This document shows positions 1 through 9,197 of a stretch of 64,000 nt of DNA, piece after piece (the stretch's first letter is position 1; each line of letters begins with the position of its first letter). The translations under genes and the position numbers were made by a program. The notes under the pieces are model-generated. The model had not been told where the DNA came from, searched no databases, and saw only the letters and a program-made list of their open reading frames with translations. The stretch is from positions 1 through 64,000 of the forward strand of contig JAURQH010000093.1 in NCBI GenBank assembly GCA_030836185.1, in the 5' to 3' direction. Source of the stretch: Planctomycetota bacterium (GTDB taxonomy: Bacteria; Planctomycetota; Planctomycetia; Planctomycetales; Planctomycetaceae).

Positions 1-165
1 AGCCGAATCCGGAAGGGGAACGGCCAGGAAATCGCGGGCGGGTTTCGTCGCGTGGCGTTGTCTTTGATCAAGAGAAACACGACGGTGAAAGCGAGCCTGC
101 GCGGGAAACGCCTGATGGCGGGCTGGAATCCGGCGGTCCTGAAACAGATTCTCTCGGGAAAATAA
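1..165 (+). CDS. ISAs1-family transposase, C-terminal fragment (5' end outside window)
   Basis: The open frame runs from the window edge to TAA at 163-165 and encodes 54 residues. It contains RKGNG near the start, then RRVALSLIKRN, a GKRL turn and AGWNP followed by a short helix ending LKQIL. This layout (RKGN, hydrophobic helix ending in LxKR, GKRLxAGW) is the usual C-terminus of ISAs1/H-repeat DDE transposases. In that family the enzyme cuts and joins the ends of its own insertion sequence. Only the tail is visible, so I cannot tell whether the element is intact. It is followed at once by repeat-rich non-coding DNA, which fits the right end of an insertion sequence. Confidence 0.72.
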   Translation, partial: SRIRKGNGQEIAGGFRRVALSLIKRNTTVKASLRGKRLMAGWNPAVLKQILSGK

Positions 166-173
166 GACTCAAC

Positions 174-191
174 TCATGCGATTGCCCTGAG
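174..191. repeat. Candidate right terminal inverted repeat of the ISAs1-type element
   Basis: The sequence CATGCGATTGCCCTGA starts about ten bases after the transposase stop codon. Its reverse complement begins CAGGGCAATCGCAT, which resembles ISAs1-type ends as I remember them. The left end is outside the window, so neither the match between the ends nor a target duplication can be checked. Confidence 0.4.
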
Positions 192-320
192 GGCTATGTT
201 GATGTTGTCATGACGTTCAAATTGCCAAAGATCGATTCGCCATCAGGCGAACCACGAACGCTAACTCTGGTAGATTGCGTTTGGCAAGGCGAGTTTTGAA
301 CGATCATTTATTTGACACAA

Positions 321-760
321 AAACGCCGAGACGCAAACAAACGCAACGGGTTCATTCTCTTGTTGGGTGGCACTGGCGGCTTGCCCGCCAGTGAGATGAG
401 AGGGAACCAAATTTAATTCACCGCGGAGTTCGCCAAGACGTCGAGGAATTCCAAAATGGGTGGCTGGGGACGAACGCAGTGAGCCTCCAGAGTTCGGACG
501 TGTGAGAATTTGACTCACGCCGCGGCGCAGAGAAAAACAAACAAGACACTCAATTCTGGTTACCACCGATTGCTCGTCGGACAGGTAGCTGGATTCGCAA
601 GAATTCAGACGAGATGCGAGGGCAGTGTCGGTCCTTGTGAACTCTTGCGAGTTCAACTACGGGTAAGGTTAACAACAAGAGCGAGACGTTGAAGCATTCG
701 TCTTTTGAAACGCAAGCATAGTCCCAGAAAAAAATTTGGCTCACGCAGAGACATCAAGCC
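321..760. repeat. Decayed copies of a GC-rich intergenic repeat (cgcagagacgcc type)
   Basis: Four stretches look like worn versions of one motif built on ACGCAGAGACGCCAAGAC: 321-336, 421-450, 516-540 and 741-760. Short open frames here on both strands have repeat-like composition and no recognisable domain, so I treat the whole 166-882 interval as non-coding. It lies between the transposase tail and the TPR lipoprotein gene, a likely site of past insertions and decay. Confidence 0.4.
372..394. repeat. Small REP-like hairpin
   Basis: A perfect 9-bp inverted repeat is present: CACTGGCGG at 372-380 and CCGCCAGTG at 386-394, with a 5-base loop. There is no T-run, so it is not a typical terminator. 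A near-relative lies at 787-809. Confidence 0.55.
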
Positions 761-786
761 TCAGAAATAATAGAGAATTCGTGTGC

Positions 787-809
787 CACTGCTGGCTAGT
801 CCAGCAATG
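787..809. repeat. Second small REP-like hairpin
   Basis: The arms CACTGCTGG (787-795) and CCAGCAATG (801-809) pair around a 5-base loop with one mismatch or wobble. Arm sequence, length and loop size match the hairpin at 372-394, which suggests both belong to one dispersed palindrome family. Confidence 0.5.
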
Positions 810-882
810 CGAAATGAACGACGTTAACAATAACTTCCTGCTCCGCTCGGTTAACATCAGCCAATGACTAAAATGTCTATGT

Positions 883-1878
883 CTACTGATTTGCAACGCG
901 AGCGTTGCCTTCAATCTGTGCCCATCCCAACGGTGGAGGTGGAGGAATTGCTCGAACCGCCGAAGTTTGCTGAATTTCTCCCAGCAACTGTTTTTCTTGC
1001 CAGTCGACGGCCCGTTTCAAAGACCTTGCTGGCCCATGATTTGATTGTAACGCAAACAATCGATCTAGCGTTTTTGTCGTCTCGATACTGTCTTGAGATT
1101 GATATTGGGCGTATGCCAGATAATAAAGATCATCCGCTCCTGGTTGTTCCATAATCTCTACGGCAATCTGTAAAGATTCTATCGCGTCATCCCAGCGTTG
1201 TTGCTGACCGTATGACAAACCCAGCAACCAACGCGCTTCGGCTATTTGTCCGGGAGTCGCTCCACGACAATAGCAAACTGACCGTAACAAGACACTGGCA
1301 CGAATCGATTCATTATGCCGCATCTGAATTCTCGCAATTTTCAATAATGCGGGAGGATGAATTTCTTCCAGAGAAAGCACACGATGATAGTATTCCAGTG
1401 CGCGGGTTTCTTGTTGCCGACGATCTTCAATTTCTCCTCGAATCATCAATGCCGAGATAAGTTGAGGATCCAATTGAAGGGCGGCTTCAAGAGAGGCATC
1501 GGCACTTGCATAATTTTCTTTTTGATAATAAAGCTGTCCCAACTCTAACCAGGCACGCGAATCGTCTGGAGTGAGTGTGACGACTTCCCGCAGGCTACCG
1601 ATTGCCTCATCAACACGACCTGCTTCACGATGCAAACGAGCCAACTCGATTCGGGCAGCCACATCGGCCGTATCGATTTGTGCGACACGTGACAAAGAAT
1701 CGGTCGCTTTGTTCAAATCTCCGGCTTCTTCTGAACGGCGAGCACGTTCGCTCAATTCCTGCGTCATTTCATCTTTTTTGGTGTCTCCAAATCCATACCA
1801 CGAACAACCGCCCAGCGCAGTCACTGCGCAGGCAGAAATCATCAGAATATGTCGAGGTCGGATTGGAATAGAAGACAC
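883..1878 (-). CDS. TPR-repeat lipoprotein
   Basis: The protein has 331 residues. It starts at GTG with a basic n-region (R7, R9, H10), a hydrophobic core and a lipobox ending LGGC with the acylated cysteine at C25. It is therefore probably exported and lipid-anchored. Residues about 45-290 form consecutive tetratricopeptide helices with alternating A, L, Y and DP spacing, for example LELGQLYYQKENY and ALQLDP. TPR domains act as protein-binding scaffolds. The C-terminal tail has a run of six prolines. The gene stands alone between repeat-rich DNA and the phosphotransferase gene. The next in-frame ATG (M13) would remove the basic n-region, so I keep the GTG. The binding partner is unknown. Confidence 0.8.
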   Translation of the reverse strand: MSSIPIRPRHILMISACAVTALGGCSWYGFGDTKKDEMTQELSERARRSEEAGDLNKATDSLSRVAQIDTADVAARIELARLHREAGRVDEAIGSLREVVTLTPDDSRAWLELGQLYYQKENYASADASLEAALQLDPQLISALMIRGEIEDRRQQETRALEYYHRVLSLEEIHPPALLKIARIQMRHNESIRASVLLRSVCYCRGATPGQIAEARWLLGLSYGQQQRWDDAIESLQIAVEIMEQPGADDLYYLAYAQYQSQDSIETTKTLDRLFALQSNHGPARSLKRAVDWQEKQLLGEIQQTSAVRAIPPPPPLGWAQIEGNARVANQ

Positions 1879-2029
1879 GTTTTCAGGACCGGAGTCGGTA
1901 AAGGTGATCAGAATTGATCGAGGAGGAATATTCCTTCGATGGTGACGGAATGCTAATACATGCCGTCAACATCATCCAGAGCGTTTTTGACAACGGCGAT
2001 TCCGATATATCTTGTTTAACCACAACCGC

Positions 2030-3061
2030 TTACATCAATGGGCCCTGCACCGCTCGCATCCGTGGAAGAATCTCATCCAGACGATTTTCGATAGCAATCC
2101 AATCGTTCCGTGGCTGACTTGTCAGAACCAAACGATCAATCCACGTCATTCCTGCCAGCAATCTTTGGCTCCGATCAAGTACCGAAAACAACTTTCGCTC
2201 GGAGGTCGAGACCGAACGAATCTCGGCATACCAATCAATGGATTTCTGGTAGCTTTCGGAATCATCGACAAAATAGCTTCCCAGTAATCGGGAAAGATCA
2301 ATCATCGGGTTCTCAATCCGACAGGCACCAAAATCAATCAAACCGGTGACCTGGTGACCCGTCCACAACACATGCTCGCTCCACAAATCTCTCAAACAAG
2401 GTTGAAGTGAAAATTGATGGGCGGCCATTTCGCGGAGTTCACTGTGAATGCTTGCGGCACGGGAAAGATAAAGCCTCAGAATTTCACGCAACCGATCTTT
2501 GATATTCGCAGAAATCGGTTTTTGCTGGATGGATTGACTGAGCGTTTCAGGATTCGTCCCGCTCCAGCGTTCGAGAATTTGCCTGCGTTCGATGATCGCG
2601 GGAGAAGGTGACGAAGGTGAAACAGAAAACCATAGAGCCGATTCATGAGAGGGAATAAACTGGGCGGAAGCAACATGTAATCGCGCCAGAAGCTGCATCA
2701 CAGCTTTGAGTCTTTCGTCGGAAGGATGTGTCAGAAAATCGGCCTTTCCCGGCATCCACGGTTCAATTTGCCAAAACCGTTTTTCATATTGAATCACAGA
2801 ACGGCCATCAAGGGTGGGTACAGGAACACTTACCTGAGTGAATCCGCGCTCGAAAAGGAATCGCTGAAATTGATGTAAGCCGAGAAGTCGGGCCGCAGGA
2901 AGACTCTCTTTGGGCCACCCCCGTAACGCAAAATGCTGACCGGCAACTTCGATTCTTTCCACAATCGCGCCACTAAACCCGGCATGCGAATCAATGATTT
3001 TTGCCTGCGCAAACATCGCGGGCCAATCAGTGAGAATGCGATGTCGCTTGACGAGATTCAT
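2030..3061 (-). CDS. Atypical APH-type phosphotransferase family protein
   Basis: The protein has 343 residues and starts at ATG. Overall layout is that of the aminoglycoside-phosphotransferase/choline-kinase fold: an N-lobe with strand pattern near 45-95, a QIEPWMPGK hinge near 100, and a C-lobe. The catalytic loop at about 221-232 reads CLRDLWSEHVLW where the family norm is HGDLHPGNVLF. The aspartate is kept, but the first His is Leu and the metal-binding Asn is His. The DFG equivalent (IDFGA, about 240) is present. It may phosphorylate a small molecule, or be impaired. It is divergent from the cation exchanger gene, with 147 bp between the starts. The substrate cannot be read from the sequence. 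Confidence 0.75.
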   Translation of the reverse strand: MNLVKRHRILTDWPAMFAQAKIIDSHAGFSGAIVERIEVAGQHFALRGWPKESLPAARLLGLHQFQRFLFERGFTQVSVPVPTLDGRSVIQYEKRFWQIEPWMPGKADFLTHPSDERLKAVMQLLARLHVASAQFIPSHESALWFSVSPSSPSPAIIERRQILERWSGTNPETLSQSIQQKPISANIKDRLREILRLYLSRAASIHSELREMAAHQFSLQPCLRDLWSEHVLWTGHQVTGLIDFGACRIENPMIDLSRLLGSYFVDDSESYQKSIDWYAEIRSVSTSERKLFSVLDRSQRLLAGMTWIDRLVLTSQPRNDWIAIENRLDEILPRMRAVQGPLM

Positions 3062-3208
3062 AGATTTTCAGGAGATCGAACAGGAACGAAATTAGTCTGC
3101 AAGGAAACGGACCATTGCAGTCTTCATCAATACTCGTTATTGCAGAATATCACCATTTACAAAGCGCACGCACGATTCCTATACATTCTTAAATTTCAAA
3201 GTCTGATT

Positions 3209-4207
3209 ATGATCGGTCTGCTGATTGAATTTGTTCTCGAATCGGCTGTCATTGTTGTCGCGGGAACATTTCTGGTTCGTTATTCCGATGTCCTCGGTGA
3301 TCGCTTGCGTATGGGACGATCTCTTGCCGGATTATTGCTTCTGGCCATTGCAACCAGTTTACCGGAGTTGCTGGTTGGTTGTCACGCGGCACGATTAGGA
3401 GCCGTCGATCTGGCCGTCGGTGACTTATTAGGGAGTTCGCTGTTCAATCTTCTGATTCTCGCAATCCTCGACTTGGCGACCAGAAATCGTGGTCGAATGC
3501 TCAATCGAACGGTGAGCGCACATGCTCTCTCGGCAGTCACCAGCGTTCTGCTCACAGTGATTGTCTTGATGTTCATCCTTTTGGATTTGGATTGGAGCGT
3601 GGGACACATCGGCGCGGGTTCCATTGCCATTGGTGTCGCTTATCTCTTTTCACTACGTTTGGTCTTTTTTGATCAACAATTTTCCAGACAACACGAGACT
3701 GAGGAACATGAAGAATTGGTAGTGAGCATGTCACTTTGGAAAGCGCTCACAGGATATCTGTTGGCGACCGGTGCGATCTTTCTCGCCGCCCCGCGACTTG
3801 CCGACACTTCGAATGCTTTGGCGTTAGAAACGGGACTGGGGGGAACAATTGTCGGTACCATTCTCGTCGCTCTGGTCACCTCTTTACCCGAAGCAACAAC
3901 CACTTTTTCAGCACTCCGCCTGGGGATGACCGATATGGCCATCGGCAATATTCTGGGTAGCAATACATTCAATATGGTGATTATGATCGGTCTCGATCTC
4001 AGCTTTGGAAGTCCCATTCTTTCCGCAGTTTCGCCCGTACATACTCTCACAGCGGCAGCCGTCATTTTGGTGACTTGTGTTGCCACAATGGGAATGTTGT
4101 ACCGAGTCGAACGCCGGATCTGGGTGATCGAACCCGACGCGATTCTGGTCATTCTCTTGGTCTTAGGGGCGTTAGGAATGGTCACCAAACTCGGAATCGT
4201 TCATTGA
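3209..4207 (+). CDS. Sodium/calcium exchanger (CaCA) family membrane protein
   Basis: This is a 332-residue inner-membrane protein with about ten hydrophobic segments. It carries the two alpha-repeats that define CaCA exchangers: ATSLPELLVG to GDLLGSSLFN at residues 48-80, and VTSLPEATTT to GNILGSNTFN near 222-257. The acidic residue after SLP and the GS(S/N)xFN motif form the ion site in this family, which exchanges Ca2+ (or another cation) for Na+ or H+. The frame stays open to 2933, but the extra N-terminal 92 residues overlap the divergent gene, are not membrane-like and do not fit the family. ATG at 3209 begins right at the first helix. Ion specificity is not predictable. Confidence 0.88.
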   Translation: MIGLLIEFVLESAVIVVAGTFLVRYSDVLGDRLRMGRSLAGLLLLAIATSLPELLVGCHAARLGAVDLAVGDLLGSSLFNLLILAILDLATRNRGRMLNRTVSAHALSAVTSVLLTVIVLMFILLDLDWSVGHIGAGSIAIGVAYLFSLRLVFFDQQFSRQHETEEHEELVVSMSLWKALTGYLLATGAIFLAAPRLADTSNALALETGLGGTIVGTILVALVTSLPEATTTFSALRLGMTDMAIGNILGSNTFNMVIMIGLDLSFGSPILSAVSPVHTLTAAAVILVTCVATMGMLYRVERRIWVIEPDAILVILLVLGALGMVTKLGIVH

Positions 4208-4348
4208 GTGGCTATGGAGTCGAGTTGCTATGGAATCGGAAGATCTGTTCGAGAGTGATTTGCGACTGCCGTCCTCTCTCGATTAGACTGGAAGAATAAT
4301 ATTTTGAACGAATCCATCCAATCTCACTCCCACCACGATTGACCCACC

Positions 4349-5515
4349 ATGAGTGATCAAATTTTTGCCTCATTAGATCAGACTGCTGAAAGCTCTGGTG
4401 CTGCCGCTGCCATCGATTGTCTACTCGAATCCGAGCGGGCCGAAAAACGGTACCACAAACTCTTCGACGCGTTACTGATGAAAAAGAAATTCGAATGGGG
4501 ATTACCGGTCACACGCCCGACGACATTTGAAGAAGTTCCTGAGGAAAAGCGACAGGAGTTCGAGGAGTATTATGTGGAGTGTGCGCGGGATGTCGGTCAA
4601 ATGCTGATTGAAGACGGCCAAATTGCCCAAGCGTGGGTTTATTTCAAGACGATTCAGGAAAGCGATCCCATTAAAGAGGCTCTCGAAAAATTGGGGAACG
4701 AGGTCAGTGAACTTCCCAATTACGACGAACTTCTGAATATCGCTTTGTATGAAAACGCTCATCCTGTATTGGGTGTGAAGTGGTTGATTGAATCACACGG
4801 CACCTGCAACACCATCACCACTCTCGACCAGATGATGGGACAATTCGATCAGCAGACGCGACACGAAGCGGCGGCTCTGATGACCAATCATCTCTACGGC
4901 GAACTTTGCACCTCACTCGAATACAACATCAAGCAATCTCATCCTGATATCGCTGAGGGACAATCGATCCACGATTTGATCAACGAACGTGATTGGTTGT
5001 TTGAGAACGGCAACTATCACATTGATGTTTCTCACTTGAACGCCGTCGTCCGCTTTGCCCGTTTTCTCGAAGGAGATGATGCCGAGCTGGAGAAAGCCAT
5101 TGAGCTGGCCGAGTACGGTTCCAAGCTCGACAAACAATTGCAATACGGCGGCGAGCCACCCTTCAAAGACTTTTACACATCACACGTTCATTATCTGAAA
5201 GTATTGGCGGGGCGTGAGATCGACGAGGCCTTTGCTTACTTCCAACAGGAAATTGAGAACGACCCCGATCTTCCCGACAAGCAACTGATCGCCTATGTGA
5301 TGGTCGATCTGATGATGCGAATCGACAAACTGGATTCAGCCGTCGAACTGGCCAAAGAATATCTGGCCGAAGTGGAAGACCCGAACGGCTTCTCGTTCTC
5401 CGATCTCTGCCGACGCGCCGGTCGTGCCGATATTCTGCAAGAAGTGGCCAAAGAGCAAAACGATCCGTTGCGGTATGTTTATGGTCTGGTGTCTTCGAAG
5501 ACGGCTCCCGAATGA
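4349..5515 (+). CDS. Unknown acidic TPR-like protein
   Basis: This is a 388-residue soluble acidic protein with no signal peptide. I do not recognise the family. It is mostly helical, with TPR-like pairs such as QMLIEDGQIAQAWVYFKTI (about 90-108) and helices near 245-365 (ELAEYGSKLD, AFAYFQQEIENDPDLPD). The stop overlaps the start of the methyltransferase gene by four bases (ATGA), so the two are probably translationally coupled and may act together. There is no clear Shine-Dalgarno before the ATG. Confidence 0.75.
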   Translation: MSDQIFASLDQTAESSGAAAAIDCLLESERAEKRYHKLFDALLMKKKFEWGLPVTRPTTFEEVPEEKRQEFEEYYVECARDVGQMLIEDGQIAQAWVYFKTIQESDPIKEALEKLGNEVSELPNYDELLNIALYENAHPVLGVKWLIESHGTCNTITTLDQMMGQFDQQTRHEAAALMTNHLYGELCTSLEYNIKQSHPDIAEGQSIHDLINERDWLFENGNYHIDVSHLNAVVRFARFLEGDDAELEKAIELAEYGSKLDKQLQYGGEPPFKDFYTSHVHYLKVLAGREIDEAFAYFQQEIENDPDLPDKQLIAYVMVDLMMRIDKLDSAVELAKEYLAEVEDPNGFSFSDLCRRAGRADILQEVAKEQNDPLRYVYGLVSSKTAPE

Positions 5516-6321
5516 GTTGGCGAGAAAAAAACCGTCAAGCCTGGAACAAAATTGCCGGCGGCGACAATCAATTTGCGCGGGTCGCCACTGATGAAGAGTG
5601 TTCTCATCCGCAGAAAATTCTTGATGGTCGAGGCTGGTTGCCTCCAGACATGACCGGGAAGAAAGTTCTCTGTCTCGCGTCAGGCGGTGGGTGGCAATCG
5701 ATCTTGTACGCGATGACGGGGGCCGATGTCACCGTCGTCGATATTTCGGATACGATGCTGGAACTGGACCGCCGAGAAGCCGACAGACGGGGACTCAAAA
5801 TTCGCACCGTCCGTGCCAGCATGGACGACATGCCCGAATTGGTGGATCAGTTCTTCGACATCGTGCACCAACCGGTCAGCACTTGTTATGTGCCGAAATT
5901 GCTACCCGTGTATCAAGAGATCGCCCGAGTCACCAAAGATGGCGGGCTCTACATCAGTCAACACAAACAACCCGCCAGCTTGCAGGTGACACGCCGCAAT
6001 GCCGACGATCATTTCATCATCGGCGTGGAATATTATCGGGAAGGCGCGTTACCCAAAGTCGCCGATACCAGTTATCGCGAGGGCGGCACGACCGAGTATC
6101 TGCATCGCTGGGAAGAGTTGGTGGGCGATTTGTGCGTCGCCGGTTTTTTGATCGAAGATCTACGCGAACCACTGCGAGCCGACCGGACAGCCCCCGTATC
6201 CAGTTACAAATATCGCGGCCGCTTCTTGCCTCCCTATTTGAGAATGAAAGCACGCCGTCGTCCGAGAGCCGACGCGCAAGATGCGGAAAACGAACCAAAG
6301 CCATCACTCTGGACGCCGTGA
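5512..6321 (+). CDS. Class I SAM-dependent methyltransferase
   Basis: The protein has 269 residues. Motif I is VLCLASGGGWQS at about 52-63. The acidic end of strand beta-2 (VTVVDIS, D77) and a downstream DIVHQPVS strand fit the Methyltransf_11/25 Rossmann fold that transfers the methyl group of S-adenosylmethionine. The start N-terminus (MSWREKNRQAWNKIAGG) resembles small-molecule methyltransferases. The tail (about 240-260) is rich in Arg. The start codon overlaps the stop of the unknown TPR-like gene upstream. The substrate is unknown. It ends 25 bp from the convergent hpnE gene. Confidence 0.83.
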   Translation: MSWREKNRQAWNKIAGGDNQFARVATDEECSHPQKILDGRGWLPPDMTGKKVLCLASGGGWQSILYAMTGADVTVVDISDTMLELDRREADRRGLKIRTVRASMDDMPELVDQFFDIVHQPVSTCYVPKLLPVYQEIARVTKDGGLYISQHKQPASLQVTRRNADDHFIIGVEYYREGALPKVADTSYREGGTTEYLHRWEELVGDLCVAGFLIEDLREPLRADRTAPVSSYKYRGRFLPPYLRMKARRRPRADAQDAENEPKPSLWTP

Positions 6322-6346
6322 ATCGCGACGAGTTGACGATTGAGGT

Positions 6347-7828
6347 TCAATCCAACTTGTACAACCAACGTGCAAGTCGTCCGGTGGGTAAGTCGGGTTG
6401 TAACACGGTATCGGGTGTTCCTAACTGCTCCAAGACACTTTCTGCCGCCAGATAGCCGCTGCGAACGGCCCCTTCCATCGTGGCGGGCCAACCGGTGTCG
6501 GTCCAATCTCCGGCCAGGTGCAAATTATCGACGGGCGTTGATTGGGAAGGGCGACATTCTCTTACACCCGGTTGCGGTGAAAAGACGGCTTTATGTTCTG
6601 TCACCACGCGCGAGTTCAACAACTTGGCTTCGGTCGCCGGTGGGAACGCTAACTGTAAGTCGCTCATCACCTGTTGGACGATTTCTTCCTGTGACATGGC
6701 TTTCAAGTTTTGGCTGGCACTAATCACCACCTGATAATAGAAGCGGGGATTGTCTCGATATCGTTCATCGAGTTTTGATCGATTGAACATCCATTGGCTC
6801 AGGTGATCGACGAACACCGCATGGGGCAAAGAAGTGATTTCCCGATCCAGCCAAAGATGAACACTACTGATGGGGGCCGCCGGGATCTCAGCAAGTGTCT
6901 GATATTTCAATTGCAGTTCCGCCGGTAAGAGATCGAGAGTTCGATGCCAGGGGACGGCGAGAATGAAATGATCGGCAGTGAGAGTTGAGCCGTCTCTTAA
7001 TTGAGCCGATTCAACCAAGCCCGATTCGTTCATCACCAGATTGGTGACTCCCGATTCTGTTTGAATGGTGCCTCCTCTTGTAGAAAGCCACTGAGCCAAC
7101 GGCTCGCCGTAGAACTCCTCTAATGGTGCGATGGGAACATGCACTTGCCAGCCGCTTGTGTTGCGAAGAAAGCCATCAACAAAGACCTGTGCTCCCTGTT
7201 GAAAGGAGATATTCTCTAACGATTCACTCAACGCGCTGACCAAAACCACATGCCAAAATGTGCGAATGACATGTTCGGATTGCCGACACGATTCCAGAAA
7301 CTCGCGAAACGTCAGTTGGTCTTGCCTTGCCTCGCGTGTGGATTGTAAATCTTCATCGGTGACCTGAAACTCGTCCCGAAATTTCTGGGACACCCGATGT
7401 TGTCGCGTAGAAGAACTCAAAGTGACCAATTGACTGAGGGCGCTGGCAATCTGACTTTTGTCGTCAAAAGAGAGGTATTTGAGTGCAGCGAGCGGTCTCG
7501 CCAGGTGCAAAGGACTTGGCAGCCAAGTCGAGGGACGGAAGCGACTGATCGCTCCTTTTACATCGACGAAGTGAAGTTCGCGTTGGCGTTCGAGGAGATG
7601 ATCGACGCCGAGCGTTTGGCAGAAGTGTAGATAATTTGTGCAGCAACCCATCGCCACATGTTGGCAATTATCAATGGCCTCGCCCGTCTCCCGATCCTCA
7701 AACGAGCTGGCGCGTCCTCCGAGGCGATTACGGGATTCCAGAATTGTCACCTGATGACCGCGATCCGCCAGCGCACATCCCGCCGATAACCCGGCCAGAC
7801 CTCCTCCGATCACGACAACTGACGACAT
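6347..7828 (-). CDS. hpnE: Hydroxysqualene dehydroxylase HpnE (FAD-dependent)
   Basis: The protein has 493 residues from ATG at 7828, which is preceded by GGAG five bases upstream. A TTG five codons earlier lacks such a site. The N-terminus has the FAD dinucleotide fold VVVIGGGLAGLSAG, then LESRNRLGGRASSF, typical of the amine-oxidase/phytoene-desaturase family. The stretch EAIDNCQHVAMGCCTNYLHF and the C-terminal LAGDWTDTGWPATMEGAVRSG are characteristic of squalene-associated HpnE. In hopanoid-making bacteria HpnC, HpnD and HpnE make squalene from farnesyl diphosphate, with HpnE reducing hydroxysqualene. No hpnC, hpnD or cyclase is adjacent here. A generic FAD desaturase is the alternative. 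Confidence 0.8.
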   Translation of the reverse strand: MSSVVVIGGGLAGLSAGCALADRGHQVTILESRNRLGGRASSFEDRETGEAIDNCQHVAMGCCTNYLHFCQTLGVDHLLERQRELHFVDVKGAISRFRPSTWLPSPLHLARPLAALKYLSFDDKSQIASALSQLVTLSSSTRQHRVSQKFRDEFQVTDEDLQSTREARQDQLTFREFLESCRQSEHVIRTFWHVVLVSALSESLENISFQQGAQVFVDGFLRNTSGWQVHVPIAPLEEFYGEPLAQWLSTRGGTIQTESGVTNLVMNESGLVESAQLRDGSTLTADHFILAVPWHRTLDLLPAELQLKYQTLAEIPAAPISSVHLWLDREITSLPHAVFVDHLSQWMFNRSKLDERYRDNPRFYYQVVISASQNLKAMSQEEIVQQVMSDLQLAFPPATEAKLLNSRVVTEHKAVFSPQPGVRECRPSQSTPVDNLHLAGDWTDTGWPATMEGAVRSGYLAAESVLEQLGTPDTVLQPDLPTGRLARWLYKLD

Positions 7829-7859
7829 GCAGGCTCCACTCAAGATGACTCAACAAAGA

Positions 7860-9146
7860 TCATGACGGATGGGCTTTGGGTTCCGGCGACTTCTCTTCCG
7901 CGAGAACCTTTCGAACGACGGTTTTAATCGTCAGGCCTTGAACAAGAATAGAAAACAAAACGATGATGTAGGTGGCGGCAATGATCGTATCACGTTCGGC
8001 GAGAGGTTCTCCCTCAACCATGCGGGGAATCGAAAGCGCCAATGCGACTGAAATCCCGCCTCGCAAACCGCCCCAGGTCAATATTTTGATAAGGCCGACG
8101 GTACTTTCCCGAGAAGGCATGACCGCCGCCACAGGACCGGCAACCGCCACCGCTCGACAGAACAAAGTGACGGGAATCATAATCAGACCCAGCCAGATAT
8201 AGGAAAGCTGAAATTCCAAGACCAAGATTTCCAAGCCAATGAGCACGAACAACATCGCATTCAGAATTTCGTCAATCAGTTCCCAGAACAGATCGAGATG
8301 TTCGACAGTCGTAGGAGACATGGCATATTTGCGGCCTTGATTACCAATCAAAAGCCCGGCGATCACCATGGCAATCGGACCCGACAAGTGCAACCGCATC
8401 GCCAACGCATAACCGCCCGCCGCCAATGCCAGCGATAACAAGACTTCCACATGGTAGTTCTCGACTGAGCGAAGCATGAAGAAGACGGCGGCTCCCAAAA
8501 CCAAGCCAAACACGGCCCCTCCGACTGCTTCCACCAAAAATAATTCTCCGAGATGGGCTAAATCAAACCCGTGTCCACCGACTGCCGCTTCCAATAAACC
8601 CAGGAAGACGACGACTCCCACACCATCGTTGAATAAGGACTCTCCCGCAATCTTGATTCCCAGATCCTGCGGTGCTCCCATCTGTCTCAATAATCCCAGG
8701 ACGGCAATCGGGTCGGTGGGAGAAATCAATGCTCCGAACAAGAGACAATAGATAAACTGAACTGGTAAACCTAACACCGAACAAACCCCGAATGTCAGCG
8801 CTCCCACAAGCACCGTTGAGACCACAACGCCGACACTGATTAACAAACCGATCAGCAGCCAGTGCCGGGTCAATTCATTGAGGTTGATATGTAATGAACC
8901 GGCGAACAACAGGAAGCCGAGCAAACATTGAAGTACGGTTTCATCAAAATCGATCTGAGCGACTGAAGCGGTGATCGTGTTTCGAAATTCGGGAAAAAAT
9001 GATCCCGCAACGATAATCACCAACGAAGTGAGCAGCGCAAACAGCATCAAACCAATGGTGGTGGGCAACCGAAAGAAATGATAATTCAGAAAACTGAACA
9101 GAGCAGCGAGACTGACCAACGCTGCGGAGAGTTCAAAAGCGTCCAT
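7860..9146 (-). CDS. CPA1-family cation:proton antiporter
   Basis: The protein has 428 residues and about twelve membrane segments. Segment LISPTDPIAVLGLL near 145 and GESLFNDGVGVVVF near 170 carry the TDP and Asn-Asp motifs of NhaP/NHE-type Na+(K+)/H+ antiporters. The Asp of the ND pair is the expected ion-binding residue. A WGGLRGGISVALAL segment near 365 is also typical of CPA1. The short C-terminal tail is charged (residues 412-428) with no TrkA domain. It is on the same strand as hemQ, 51 bp downstream. Whether Na+ or K+ is carried cannot be decided. Confidence 0.88.
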   Translation of the reverse strand: MDAFELSAALVSLAALFSFLNYHFFRLPTTIGLMLFALLTSLVIIVAGSFFPEFRNTITASVAQIDFDETVLQCLLGFLLFAGSLHINLNELTRHWLLIGLLISVGVVVSTVLVGALTFGVCSVLGLPVQFIYCLLFGALISPTDPIAVLGLLRQMGAPQDLGIKIAGESLFNDGVGVVVFLGLLEAAVGGHGFDLAHLGELFLVEAVGGAVFGLVLGAAVFFMLRSVENYHVEVLLSLALAAGGYALAMRLHLSGPIAMVIAGLLIGNQGRKYAMSPTTVEHLDLFWELIDEILNAMLFVLIGLEILVLEFQLSYIWLGLIMIPVTLFCRAVAVAGPVAAVMPSRESTVGLIKILTWGGLRGGISVALALSIPRMVEGEPLAERDTIIAATYIIVLFSILVQGLTIKTVVRKVLAEEKSPEPKAHPS

Positions 9147-9197
9147 GATCTACTCCGAGTTTTTTCTGAACAGTTTTCCGAGATTCTCACATCACAC

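Noticed and set aside
261..656. Open frames of 131 and 60 residues on both strands left of the TPR gene
   Set aside because: They lie in repeat DNA, overlap each other in opposite directions and have no recognisable domain or ribosome site.
2933..3208. N-terminal extension of the cation exchanger frame
   Set aside because: The extra 92 residues are not hydrophobic, overlap the divergent phosphotransferase gene and do not fit the CaCA family; ATG 3209 starts at the first helix.
5691..6455. 254-residue open frame within the methyltransferase gene in another frame
   Set aside because: Arg-rich, low-complexity shadow with no domain.
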